Shown here in pieces: positions 1 through 10,864 of a stretch of 64,000 nt of DNA (position 1 is the first letter of the stretch; every line of letters starts with the position of its first letter). The position numbers were made by a program, and so were the translations under genes. Origin of the DNA: Lentinus brumalis (taxonomy: Eukaryota; Basidiomycota; Agaricomycetes; Polyporales; Polyporaceae); the NCBI GenBank assembly GCA_001792895.1, contig MARA01000002.1, positions 682,001-746,000 of the forward strand, given 5' to 3'. A model generated the notes under the pieces. The model made no database searches and was not told the origin of the DNA. It saw only the letters and a list, made by a program, of their open reading frames with translations.

Positions 1-2
1 AC

Positions 3-122
3 CCTGAATTGAATATCCTGGATATTTTCTCTCGCAAGCCTCGTGGCACAAGATACAGCTCGTACACTTGGTTTGAGCAGGCCAATAAGTCCGAGTTGCA
101 TAACTACATGCTCGTATACTGA
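3..122 (+). CDS. C-terminal end of an unidentified gene running in from the left
   Basis: An open frame enters from the window edge and stops at TGA 120-122, giving about 39 residues that include DIFSRKPRGTRYSSYTWF and a final HNYMLVY. The residue mix looks like real coding sequence, rich in aromatic and basic residues, but I do not recognise the family. It could be the tail of a transposon-derived or hypothetical gene. The call rests only on the open frame reaching the edge, so confidence is low. Confidence 0.25.
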   Translation, partial: PELNILDIFSRKPRGTRYSSYTWFEQANKSELHNYMLVY

Positions 123-479
123 CTCTGCAGCAGTACGAGACCAATCGATTGATGGGCCGTCCGGCGGCGGGCCCGAGTACCTACTCGTCTCATATGGTCG
201 AACATCTGTGCCCCGCTGCGCGACCGTGTATGCAACCTGGAGGACAGCTGCGAGCTCTCCAGCGCGCAGTTTTGATTCAAGGAGCTGTTGGCGCCTACTA
301 CGTGTCTTCCAGCTCTTCCATCATGATTCATCGCCCCATGACTTATTGCTGCGGTGTGACAGAGATCGCAGCGCGCGGTGCAATTGCATCCAGTGCATGC
401 CAGTGCGTTCGGTAGGCTGACCTGGATACTTCAAGGAACTCTTGACAGCCGTCCTTTCAGCTGCCGCTCCCCGTTAACC
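123..479. other. Intergenic stretch before the F-box cluster
   Basis: No gene is supported here. Short open frames on both strands lack family features. The ATG of the next gene follows at 480 in an ACCATGA context. Confidence 0.5.
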
Positions 480-1653
480 ATGATCCTGAATCTTCCAGAG
501 CGAGTTTTATTCTGGGTTAAACCAGTAAGTTTCAAGATTATGCCACGTTACCGACCTTAGTACTGACGATGTACAGGCAAAAGCATGCTACATTGACCGC
601 CTCCCAGTCGAAGTCCTCGAACCGATTTCGGTGCTGGCCTGCATTGACAACAACTCTACTGGATGCGCACTCTCACGCGTGTCCCAGCGTATGAGGGCCG
701 CAACAAGGGCTGGTAGATTCACCTCTGTCGAGCTATCTTCGCGGACCCCGCAGCAGTTCGCATCGTTCCTTGGGTGCTTTGTTGCAGAGCGGGCTCGGGT
801 TGCGGCCGGATACACCACTCCCAAAGTCCGTCATCTCTTCCTGGCCTCCCCAAGCGGACGTTGAAAGGTGACGACCCAAGGGCGGGGGAAGAGCTCCGGT
901 CGTACCAGAAGAACGTATCATCCCTGATGGATCTGATTGCAGCCGACCTCTACTCCCTACTTGTGTTCCACGAATGTGGGTTCCTCGACGACGAGTTGGC
1001 CCTACCCAATATCGGGGTCGCGGGCTATCCAATGCTGGAACGGCTTTCCCTGTTTGGATGCGGATTGAAATTCGTACCCACGCCTCAGGAATGGCCCGAG
1101 GAGGATAATGGCACGGTCGACTCGACCGACGACCCTCCTTGCCTCCCTCGTCTGACGCACTTGCTCTTGACGAGGACGAGCTCCTACGCCTCGGGCATGA
1201 ATCCGGGGTGTTGGGCGAGAGAAGCACCAGGTCTCACCCATCTCTTCCTCTCCAATGTCGACTACCCTGTTCATATACCTATGACGCAACACCTCCGCAA
1301 TATCGTCAGTACGTGCGAGCTCCTTTCCTCCAGTATTGTCTGGAATGACTCACCCTGAAGCAGACCTCGACGGTCCAAACTCGCTCAAGGACTTGCAAGT
1401 CCTCATGGTTCAGCCGACCGCAGCGCCGCCGAGCGGCGGCTGGTGTGGCACCCCCCGCGTGGCGTATGGTCAGTTCGCCTATAGCCTTTCGGAGCTTCAT
1501 AAAAATGGAGTGCGTCCATGGGCGCTGCTGCCCGTTATCAAGAGGTCAACGGGGCGAAAGGTGTTTGAGCGGGCTGCGAGGAAGGAGTGGGCCGCGTGGC
1601 AAGGGGGTCATCCGGGCTGCTGGTCTGTAAGCAAATCCTATTACCGCGCGTAA
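480..1653 (+). CDS. F-box-like protein, tandem copy 1 (frame broken in a C run)
   Basis: First of three tandem paralogues. Proposed exons are 480-524, 577-1308 and 1364-1653. Intron 525-576 has a GTAAGT donor and TACAG acceptor. Intron 1309-1363 is in phase 1 at the same place as in copies 2 and 3. The F-box-like start reads DRLPVEVLEPISV and is followed by CALSRVSQRMR, RHLFLASP and a leucine-rich middle. The C-terminal signature is HPGCW. The frame breaks at CCCC 848-851: one more C restores the match to RHLFLAAP and the downstream residues of copy 2, otherwise TGA follows at 862. Such proteins are common in Agaricomycete genomes and usually have no known substrate. The role as an SCF substrate receptor is inferred from the F-box-like segment only. 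Confidence 0.6.
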
Positions 1654-1959
1654 TTGACAGTGAATAGATGAGTACTTGGAGCAACTTGGAGGCGATGCTA
1701 TCCATGCACCAAGTCTTTATCCATTATGAAATGCCCACGCTTTCCAGGACTCGAGACAAGGCCAAATCTGAGAAACTCCAAGCCGTATCAGGCCGTGTCC
1801 GACCGCGGTACACCGCCATCAAACTGCCAGGTACATAAAGCGAGCCCCTGCACTGCTCAGCCTCAATTCAGCCTTCGCGCAAGCTTGCGGGGAGCTCTCC
1901 GGACTTGTAGTCACTGTACCCTGAGGTCAGTACGTATACTTACCACTCATTCCGTCGTC
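1654..1959. other. Spacer between F-box-like copies 1 and 2
   Basis: Upstream region of copy 2. An open frame in phase with copy 2 runs through most of it, but the family similarity starts only near 1990, so I treat this as 5' flank. An upstream exon of copy 2 cannot be excluded. Confidence 0.4.
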
Positions 1960-3036
1960 ATGCAACGCTCAACGGATCACATTCAGCACATGGAGGCAAC
2001 CCACATACTCCCAGTGGAGTTACTCGCAGCAATCTTCAAGTACGCCTGCACCGATGGGTATACTGGATGCTCCCTTGCGCGTGTATCGAAGACAGTCCGA
2101 GACATTTCGCGGGAGATTCGCTTCCAGGCGGTCGCCCTCGACTCAGGCTCCGCGGAGCAGTACAAGCAATTCCTCTCCTGCATCTGGAAACACCAGCTCC
2201 GAGCAAAACGAGACCACATGCCTGCGCCGCAAGTGAGGCATCTATTCCTCGCTGCGCCGAGACGGAAGGTCGAGCGCGCCGACCGGCAGTACACCTTGAA
2301 AGCCAAACGCGAGCTCGAGGGATTCACAGCCTGCGTCGTGACTCTCCTGGACATCGTGGGCCCAGGCCTGTACACCTTGTCCGTGCACGACTCGGAGCCT
2401 TGGTACTACACTGAGGACCTCCACCTCCCCGATCTCAGCGGGAACTATCCATTACTCGAGGATCTCTGCCTTATCGGCCGGCGGCTCGCACTGTACCACC
2501 TACACCACCTTCCACGCCTGACCCGATTGCACCTGACGTGCAAGTATCTCACAATGGCTGATTTGGGAGGCTGGGATGGACGCGCTCCGAACATACGCCA
2601 TCTGCGCCTCACAGACCTCGACGTCGAGGACGAGCCGAAGCTTGAGTCCTTGATTGACAGTAAGTAAGTCGAGACTTGAACATAGACATTCGGAACTCAC
2701 CCCGTGCACCTTTCAACAGGTAGCAAAGAGAAATCTCTCCTACAACACCTGCAAACCCTCGTGGTAGAGGCAAGCGCACCTCCGCTGTCCTACGACGGCA
2801 TGCCAATGCAGGGCGATCTAGCTGTTGAGCACGACAGCTTCAGGAAGCGGCTGACGGGCAGGCAGCGTGACCCCGCGACTCGTCCGTGGGTCCTATTGCC
2901 GCACAAGATGTTGGTCCCGCCCAGGGAAGCATATCTTCAGGCCGCTAAGCGTGACTGGGAGGATCGGTTGCAAGGCGGTCCTGGTTGCTGGGCGACGGGC
3001 ATTGCACATGTGCACGAGGACGATGACAGACCATGA
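1960..3036 (+). CDS. F-box-like protein, tandem copy 2
   Basis: Exons 1960-2659 and 2720-3036 give about 338 residues. ATG 1960 is chosen; ATG 1990 is an in-frame alternative directly before the conserved block and would give 328 residues. The F-box-like block is ILPVELLAAIFKYACTDG, followed by CSLARVSKTVR and RHLFLAAPRRK. The middle holds leucine-rich strands such as LTRLHLTCKYL and IRHLRLTDLDV, suggesting a degenerate LRR fold. The tail has RDWEDRLQGGPGCW, matching copies 1 and 3. Intron 2660-2719 is in phase 1 with a GTAAGT donor and CAACAG acceptor. This is the only copy with both an intact frame and the clearest family signatures. The substrate is unknown. Confidence 0.7.
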
Positions 3037-4067
3037 TCAGTATTGATTTACGTCGTAGCGATCACTATGATTCCAACTGCGCTTGCCTCATGAGAACGGG
3101 AAAGGCTGGGGGCCTCTAGTCGAGCGTACATGATCAAGTCTTCAGCATCTCGATTCTCCACGTTCGCGGTATCCTACCGGTCCCCCGGGGCCCGCGCGCC
3201 TTTGAGGCGACTTCGATGTACGCCTCCCACCAATAACTCCCGGAGATATATCTGCCACGACTTCAGATAACCCAGAGCAGAAAGGTGACGAGAAGACATG
3301 GCCCAGGTCATGTCACTGTCGGGTTGAAGATGGCACGACGCGAACAGCCGCGAACGAAGGCGCTTAGCTAGCGCACGTTCAACTTGAACTAGGACCTCGA
3401 GTCTTAACCATCCCGACCACATCACCCGTCAGCTGCTCTGCGGTGAAATATATCGGAAGCAGGGGTGCGTTGCGGCTCTTTCACCGCATTGAGCATACAG
3501 GTACATGCCAAGTCTCAGGACAAGTTGTGCCAGTATGAAGGATACACTCGATCGAATTGATTGAACCTGAGGGTAAGTCCTTCTACTTAGTATATATATT
3601 CGCGGCGATCCAGTGACGGCAGCCCCACTATACATTCTAACTATCGTTGCGATACTATTTCGTGGGCAATCCGGGATAATATCGCGCAACATGGACTTTT
3701 CTGCGCTCCTGCCATGCGGAATGATGCCTTGTATGTGACCATTTGTCTCCCCTAGGCAGACGATTGATCAACGGGCCTATCAACGTGTAGAAAGGACAGC
3801 CCATGTACTGCACGGATGCAGTGGTGACGACGTTACATCAGGTGTGCACACGGAACATGTGAAGCTTGTAAAGCTTGCCCACGAGGTATTAGGTTTGAGA
3901 TTTGATCTCCCATCGTGGCTGTATTGAAGCCGTCCTCTCGACGCTCAAGCGTTCTGATCGATACTTATCCCAGTCTCTGTGACCTGTGAGCCTCAGTGAG
4001 GTGAGTCTGCGATCCCTCCTCGATCTGGCCAGGGAGCAGTCGCTGATATTAGGACTACCCTATAGCG
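3037..4067. other. 1 kb spacer between F-box-like copies 2 and 3
   Basis: No supported gene on either strand. It contains a TA-rich patch (TATATATATT near 3590) and presumably the promoter of copy 3. The CTATAG directly before the ATG at 4068 could be a splice acceptor, so a 5' untranslated exon may lie here. Confidence 0.4.
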
Positions 4068-5224
4068 ATGGAGGGTCTAGCACCAGAGTTGTTGGACAAT
4101 ATCTTCACGTCGGCGTGCACAGACGGAGGCTTCACTGGATGCTCTCTCTCGTCTGTATCTAAGCATTTCAGGGCCACTTCCCGCGCAGCCCGCTTCCACT
4201 CCGTCTCTCTCACCGGCTCTCCTCAGCAACCGACGCAATTCCTCTCCTGCTTCCTCCGGGAGCGTGCCGTCGCAGCCATACGCACACCTACGATACGACA
4301 CCTCTACCTCGTCGTCATGAAGAAGGAGACACCATGGCGCGCCCCGGACGAAGTCCAGCGTGAACTGCGCCAGATCGCGATTCAAACCGCCAAATACATC
4401 GAGGACGTCGCAGCGCTATTTCGGCTTGTCGCACAGGACCTCGAGACGCTGTGTCTCGTGCACAACCACGGCTGGTTGGGTTTGGTTCAGCTGCCAGCCA
4501 TCGCGTCCCCCGCCGGGGGCTTCCCAATGCTGCGCGAACTCACTCTCGTCGGCTCGGACCCGTTCACAGCCACGGGCGCTGCCCTGTCCCCCTTCTACCC
4601 CCGATTGGAGCGACTTCACCTCGGCTTTCCTACATACTTCCCATGGGACATCAGCTTTGATTCCTGGGCCACCCGTGCTCCACGTGTAACTCATCTCTGT
4701 CTCTCGGAAGTCAATGGCGCACCGCCAGCGATAGTGGAAGCGGTCGGTGAGTTCTATTGCATCCATGCTATGCACTGAACGGTTTTGAGCTACAACTCAC
4801 CACACGTGCTTTCCTAGATGTATCACGGCCCAAGTTCAAGAACTTGCGCCATCTGCTCATGCGACCGGTCGGACCTCCTGCTAGGCCTGAGCAGGGCAGG
4901 GCCCAGCAAGACCACGAGTTCATGCTCGAAGTCCTCGGTCTCTTCTGTGAGACAGCGGCCATCTTTGCCGAGGTAGTTCCCAACGGAAAGAGCCCCTACG
5001 ACTGGGAGGCGACGGCGAAGCAAGAGTGGGTGGACAGACTGGCTGGCGGGAATGGATGCTGTGTCTTTTCGGAGGAAGTGGCCTTGCAGGATTCGACGGC
5101 CGGGTCTGAACCTCGACCGCGCCTGGAATGGGCAGATTTGGTGGCTCGCGTGCGACACAAGAAAGAGGCGGAGGCGATCGCCCGGATGGAGAAGCTCATT
5201 GCCATGAAATGGAGTGACGCCTAG
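4068..5224 (+). CDS. F-box-like protein, tandem copy 3
   Basis: Exons 4068-4746 and 4818-5224 give 361 residues. The start MEGLAPELLDNIFTSACTDG is the F-box-like block, aligned with LPVELLAAIFKYACTDG of copy 2. Next come CSLSSVSKHFRATSRAARF and IRHLYLVVMKK, then leucine-rich strands. The tail has QEWVDRLAGGNGCC, so the terminal Trp of the signature is replaced by Cys. The intron at 4747-4817 (GTGAGT donor, CCTAG acceptor) is in phase 1 at the homologous site. The C-terminus ends in a charged, coiled-coil-like stretch (RHKKEAEAIARMEKLIAM) absent from the other copies. It is clearly a diverged duplicate; the biochemical role is not shown. Confidence 0.7.
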
Positions 5225-5329
5225 TTAACCAGTTTTTGAGTAGTCGGCCCTTGACCACATACGGCGGTGAGGTTTCTTGCGTCTCGTTGAACTTCCCTAG
5301 GGTGTCAGTCAACATCTTGACTTAACTAT

Positions 5330-5790
5330 GTAGATTCCCGTATGTGTATACTTGCACCTGCAGTCATGGCATTGTCATTCACGACGACAGAGGCCTGCCG
5401 TATAGCAAGCCGTCAGCCCACTGTCATCCGCCTGATGTACAGTAGCAATCAAGCAGTGATCCTGACCTCTCCGGGCGCCGAACAGGAGTGCTCGCCGCCA
5501 ACTTCAAGTTCCTCGATGCGCGACTCCACGAGGAACGGGAAGTCCTGCAACGCCATCCGTACAGAGTGAGAATATTTGGTCCCTACAACACTATTGCGAG
5601 ACACAACACAGGCGTACCTTCGTCGTCTCAGAAGTTCTCCTCATCGGCATTTGAAATAGCTGTAGCTGGGCAGCCCATGAAGATATTCACGCCCTGCCAC
5701 GCGTCCGTGACGTTCACCAGGGCAGCGGGGCCGTGGCAGACCGCAGACGTTATCTTGCCCGCACGGTAGAACTACCGATGCATACAGCAG
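5330..5790 (-). pseudogene. Broken DJ-1/PfpI (Hsp31-like) gene fragment
   Basis: On the minus strand a stretch around 5628-5768 reads AGKITSAVCHGPAALVNVTD and then ends with SNADEENF and TGA 5628-5630. This matches the nucleophile elbow (Cys in AVCHGPA) and following segment of the DJ-1/PfpI family, including Hsp31-type glyoxalase III/chaperones. Lower on the same strand, after an intron-like GTACGC...TTGCAG, comes FPFLVESRIEELE, which fits the next part of the family, and then VVVNDNAMTAGAS, resembling the VVxDGxLxTGxNPAS region. The N-terminal half is not found, the pieces are out of frame with each other, and the 5' side collides with the DBP8 start on the other strand. I therefore call a truncated pseudogene; a sequence error accounts for at most part of the damage. 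Confidence 0.5.
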
Positions 5791-5974
5791 CCAGTAGTAC
5801 TTACCTGGTAAAAGACACACAGAATGGTGGCTCGTTGTAGCTCGTTCATGAGTAGTCTACCCCGGATAGCCGGCCCGACGGGGGAAATGTTTTTCGTGAA
5901 GTCATTGACTAGCGCCTGAACACCTTCGCTCCCAGACCTTCTTGACTGTTTATTGACTCTCGGTCTCTGGCGAC

Positions 5975-8189
5975 ATGACAAGCTCGAAACGACATGCTCT
6001 CACAGCAGACGATCTAATGCGCATGCAGGAAGGGCCCCAGCGGAAGAGGCTTAGGCTGGACGACTCGGAGGACGAAGACTTCGAAGCTGGGAGCTCTGCG
6101 TCGGAGGACGAAGTAGATGAGCCTGACCGTGGCCGCGAGGACGAGTCAGGGTCAGGAGGAGAGTCTGAAGATGGAGAAGAGGAGGGCTCTGGGCATTCTG
6201 GAGATGAGAGCGATATGTCGCAGCGTGCCGCGCCGCCAATATCCCTACCTGAGGACGAGGACGAGGACGCGAACAGCCGCTTCGGTTCCTCTCGCATCAC
6301 ATTCAAGCCCAGAGCTGCGAATCCCGACACACAACACGCCGCGCCGCAGAGCAGCAAACCGTTGCCGACGAGCTATGAGTCCATGGGCATCTCGTCTGTC
6401 CTCGTCTCTGCACTCGCCAAGATGTCCATCCGGACTCCTACCGAGATCCAAGCCGCATGTATACCCCCGCTCCTAGCAGGCGAGTACACCTTCATTAAAT
6501 GTGTCTGGAGCGTTGCTGACATCGACACGACCCAAGGTAGGGATTGCATAGGAAACGCGAAGACGGGTTCCGGAAAGACCATCGCCTTCGCCCTGCCTAT
6601 CCTGCAGAAGCTCTCGCTCGATCCATATGGCATCTTCGCCCTCGTCCTCACCCCGACTCGGTACGTACCCAGGTCATCTGCGGCTCGCCAGTATGATACT
6701 GAAGAACGCAGAGAGCTCGCGTTCCAGATCTCCGAGCAGTTCGCCGTGCTGGGCGCGCCGCTAAACCTGCGGACGGCCGTGGTGGTCGGAGGCATGGACA
6801 TCATAGCGCAAGCCCTCGAGCTCGGCAACCGCCCGCACGTCGTCGTCGCCACCCCGGGGAGGATCGTAGACCTCCTGAAGAGCTCGTCCGGGGAATGGGA
6901 CCTGTCGAGAGTCAAGTTCCTAGTATGCATTGCTCGCACCATTCCGAAGTCACTCCACTCACCGCTCCGTTCATCGCTCAGGTCCTTGACGAGGCTGATC
7001 GGCTGCTCACTGCGACGTTCGCGCCCGAGCTGTCGTACCTCTTTGAGGTGCTGCCGAAGGAACGGCAGACGTGTCTGTTCACTGCGACGCTCACGCCTGC
7101 GGTCGAGCGCGTCGCGGATGCGACTCCGAGACCTGGGAAGCAGAAGCCGTTCGTCCATCGCATGACAGCAGCGTACGTTGTCTCACATTCAGCAGCATTC
7201 CACGGTTGCTGATCTCACAGTGCAGTGTCGAGACGGTGGAAACGCTCAAGCAGCACTTCATCCTCGTCCCCTCACACGTCCGCGAAGCCTACCTCTACTA
7301 CTTCCTCTGCAACCCCCCAGAGTCCACGCACCACCTCCGCCGCGCCGCCCCAGAGCCCTCCAAGCACTCCGGCAAGCACTCGAAACCGTCCAAGTCCAAG
7401 TCGCACAAGAAGAAGAAATCCTCCGCGGACGACGACGACGCCGAGCCCACCCAGCCCCCGCCCACGATCATCTTCTGCACGCGCCCCCGCACGGCCGCGT
7501 ACCTCACGCACCTCCTGCAAACGCTCAAGATCCGCGCGACGGCGCTGCACTCGCGCCTCACGCAGCGCGAGCGGCTCACCTCGCTCGCGCTCTTCCGCGC
7601 GTCCGTCGTGCCCGTGCTCGTCTCCACGGACGTCGGCGCGCGCGGGCTCGACATCGAGGACGTCGCGCTCGTCATCAACTGGGACGTCCCCGCCGAGCCC
7701 GAGGAGTACACGCACCGCGTCGGCCGTACCGCGCGTGCCGGGCGGGGCGGTGTCGCCGTGAGCTTCGTCACGGAGCGCGACGAGGAGCGCGTTCTGGCGG
7801 TCGAGGAACGGATCGGTGCGTGCTCCGTCCGCTTGCGTTCCGTGTCCCCGAAAGAAAAGAAAAAACACGTTTGCTGACTGGCCCTCGTCGCGCAGGCACG
7901 AAACTGACCGAGCTGGAGCTGCCCGAGGGACGGGTGCTCGAAAAGCTGAACGCGGTCGCCACGGCGAAGCGCCTCGCGAACATGGTGCGTCCCTCTCTTT
8001 TCTGCGCGCGCGCGGGGTCGCACAACCTGAGCGCGAGATGTGCTGACGATCTGCGATCCGTCCCCGTTTTCGCAGGAGCTGCACGACTCGGACTTCGGCA
8101 AACGCGAGGAGATTCACAAGATCAAGCGAGCCAAACGCGCTGCGGACGTGCAGGAATTTCAAGGGCAGCAATCCGCCGCCCTTCCGTGA
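5975..8189 (+). CDS. DBP8: DEAD-box RNA helicase Dbp8 (DDX49 family)
   Basis: Seven exons: 5975-6479, 6537-6660, 6712-6922, 6982-7172, 7226-7815, 7896-7984, 8076-8189; 607 residues. Dbp8 is a nucleolar ATPase needed for 18S rRNA maturation and 40S assembly. In order one sees an acidic N-terminus, the Q motif before TPTEIQ, Walker A AKTGSGKT, PTRELA (completed by splicing), TPGR, DEAD in VLDEADR, TAT as motif III, then STDVGARGLDIEDV and HRVGRTARAGR of the helicase C domain. A lysine- and aspartate-rich insert (HSGKHSKPSKSKSHKKKK, then DDDD) separates the two lobes. The first intron fits best as GC-AG (GCGAGT...CCAAG), which gives GRDCIG exactly; a GT-AG alternative shifted by four bases would give GEDCIG. 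Head-on overlap with the pseudogene remnant upstream is notable. Confidence 0.93.
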
Positions 8190-9146
8190 ATGGCACCCGC
8201 GCTGGGCCTGCGGTCCGCCAAAGAACAGACATGTACCGGAGGAACGCTGTTCGCGAGCGAAAGCGCATATACTATGCTATTGCGACACGACGAGTACTTA
8301 AGGCCAAAGTACAGTACGTGGGTGCTATACGAGTGATAGTAACTAGCATGTATGCCAGCGTATATACTACTATACACAAATACTGCATAGCACGACGAGT
8401 CTTGCGTCCCGAGTTCCCGTACCGGCAACCAAGGGATTCAGAGTCTAAAATGTGGACGAGGAGGTACGGAGTCGGACGACACAGTACGGCGACGATCGGG
8501 GAGCACGGAGATGGGGCAGGGGAAGGAAGGTGTACAAGACAAATGGGAACTCCAGCAGGCGCGGCCTATGCGACGTGTATGGCAGCGACGCCTGCGGGAG
8601 GTGGGAGGGGGAAGGCAATTGAAGAAGAGGTAGTCGACAGAGAGACGGGGTATGACAGTGCTAGAATACACAACGACAACGACTGCAGTTACGACTGGCG
8701 AGCGACAGACAACAACACGAAGAGGCAGATGCGGAGGCTGGAGCGGGAATGCTTGACTAGTGTACAAGATTGATCGTAGGCGTGGACATGAGCTGAGAAT
8801 AGGAGAGGCGGTACGGTAATCGGTGCTTTTGGTGCAATGCTAGGGCGTAAATGGACTGCGCGTTTATGAGGAATAAGTTAGGTCTTGCAAGATGGACAGG
8901 GTGAGAGGATGGCGATGGCCGGACTCCGGACTCCGGACGATGCGATGCCGCTGCGCTGCGGGAGGCCTGGGGCGGGAATGGAGGGCGTTCGATAGAGTTA
9001 TGAAGGGAGGTTGAGGGGATTTCCAGTCCGCTAACCCACTAGCGTTACTGGAGCGACACTGCGCCATTACGAGATGTGAGATTGCGGGGGAGGTGCCAGA
9101 TCGCCAGCTACCCGGAATTCAGCGCGAGGGGAACGGCCGCGGCAAA
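8190..9146. other. Intergenic region between convergent DBP8 and the BTB gene
   Basis: Purine-rich sequence on the plus strand after the DBP8 stop. Open frames on both strands have no family signature. It presumably holds the 3' untranslated regions of the two convergent genes. Confidence 0.5.
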
Positions 9147-10389
9147 TCACCAGCAGGCCTTCGCAGTCATATCGACCTCTACATCGGCCGAGAACAGGTC
9201 AGCCGCTGAGAACACGCACAAGGACACACACGGGCTAACCTTGACCACAGACCACTGAATTACGAGCTGCTTGACGCGATCCGCGAGGCTCTTCTTGCAG
9301 ATGTCGCAACCGAGATGGTCGGCGAGTGGGCACAGTGCGCTCTCCATCGCGCTGGTCGACAGATCTGAGGATAGACAGGTAAGCACGTTGCTGATCCCGC
9401 GAAGCTCAGAGGGTGAGTGCGTACCTGGACGGGCGTCCCACGCAAGATAAGCCGAGGCCAGAGCCCACGCCCTCGTCAGCTTCTTCTGCTCGGTGAAGTC
9501 GCATCGCTGTGTGGGCGGATGCGGGTGCGGCGGGGGAAGGAGGAGGCGCTTGAGCGCGTCGAGACGGCCAAGATGGAGGAAGAAGAGGCGCTTCATATAC
9601 ACGGGACCGATGCGGAGCGCGAGCTCGTCGGTGAGCGAGTAGAGCGCGAAAGAGAGCAGGTGGCTGGAGACGGGGACGGCGAGGTCGTAGAGGTCGTGCG
9701 CGGCAGCGAGCGCATAGACCGCGATGGGCTGTATGGGGGCCTGGCCGAGAATGAGCGAATACAAAGGAGTGGAAGGCGCGATGTGTTGGGCGGGGGATAG
9801 CCCGTAGGTAGCCATCGCGTCGACTGCGGTGATGAGCGTGTCGAGGGCAGGGTGGTAGTGCGCGGGGGAGAGGTCGTACACGGCGTGGAGAACGATGTTG
9901 AGGACTGTCGCGGACTCGGGGAGGGCGACGACGGTGCCGAGGTCGTCGACGATCTTGGCCCTTGCGGGAGTCGGGGGCACGAGGTTCCCGAAGCGATTAC
10001 TGGACATGGACAGCACCTGTGATGTATGCACGTAGAAGAAGACACCATCCGAGGATAGGAGGATGAGATCCGGGGAGATGGGGAGGAGCGTGGCGGCTGG
10101 GTGGAAGGTAGTCGAGACGGAGACGATGGTGTTGCCGGGGACATGGTCTGCGGGCACGCCGTCGCGGGGTTCTGGAGATGCGCTGGAGTCTGAATCCTGG
10201 GGGGAAAGAACAGGGTAAATAAAAAGGCTGCGCGCTCGACGGAGAGATACTGACCGGGGGCGTGTGGACCTGCGCGGGGTGGGCGGACTTGCCAGTCATC
10301 TCGGCGACAGGGAGGTCTGGCTGGGGCGATGCGTAGTCCGAGGGCTCGGAGATGTACTGGAGGACGGAATCCCACTCGACGGCGTTCAT
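9147..10389 (-). CDS. BTB/POZ-domain protein
   Basis: Exons from 5' to 3': 10255-10389, 9425-10196, 9240-9364 and either a short last exon 9167-9178 or read-through to a stop at 9147. Start MNAVEWDSVLQYISEP at 10389; no ATG lies further upstream in frame. The core DLILLSSDGVFFYVHTSQVL followed by RFGNLV is the BTB/POZ pattern seen in many Agaricomycete proteins, where it serves dimerisation and, in some members, Cullin-3 binding. Helical segments such as YALAAAHDLYDLAVPV follow. CDICKKSLADRVKQLV near the end has paired cysteines, but no zinc finger is clear. About 325-350 residues depending on the 3' model. Introns 10197-10254 and 9365-9424 have good GT-AG signals. The partner is unknown. Confidence 0.7.
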
Positions 10390-10864
10390 GGCGAAGGGGA
10401 TGGAGATGGGGGAGGAGGAGGGAGTATGCACGCTCGTTAGTCAGGATATAAGTAGCAGGCGGGAGGAGATTCAAACTCGCGACCAGCGCTCTCGAATTCC
10501 CTGAGATGCAGGGCAGATCCAACGCCCCGTCCGTTGTCCATTCCGCCCTTCCGCGGTTTTGCAGCGACATCTTGTGGGCGTGGTGCTGAGTTAAGAGGCA
10601 TCTCGCCGTCGTCGTATGTCTACACAATTTATATGTCGCGCAGACGGCGCATCCCTGCTCCGCCTCGAGCTCGACCTCGCGGCGCGTCAGGCGCGTCGTG
10701 ACACAGACGCGTGACGTCATGCGCTGCCACGCGACCGCCGCAGCTGGTCTGCAGACCTCGAAGACTTGCAAGTTGTTCAATAGTATCGAGCTCACTTCGA
10801 ACGCGGGTATCTCCTACTGTACAATCGCGTCGGCACAACATGACCAGCTCAAGCCCACGCCCTC
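10390..10864. other. Spacer: BTB gene 5' flank and MOB1 3' flank
   Basis: Both flanking genes are on the minus strand, so this holds the MOB1 3' untranslated region and the BTB gene promoter. No separate gene is supported. Confidence 0.5.

Noticed and set aside
848..864. F-box-like copy 1 as a true pseudogene
   Set aside because: The only damage is one base in a C run, and the same kind of loss occurs in essential genes of this window, so an error is the simpler reading; real inactivation is not excluded.
6373..7158. A 261-codon minus-strand frame opposite DBP8
   Set aside because: Antisense to conserved helicase exons and covers introns of DBP8; no family features.
7178..8773. A 531-codon open frame on the plus strand over the DBP8 helicase C domain and beyond
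   Set aside because: It is the +1 shadow of GC-rich helicase codons, rich in Arg/Ala/His without family signature; the DBP8 motifs lie in the other frame.
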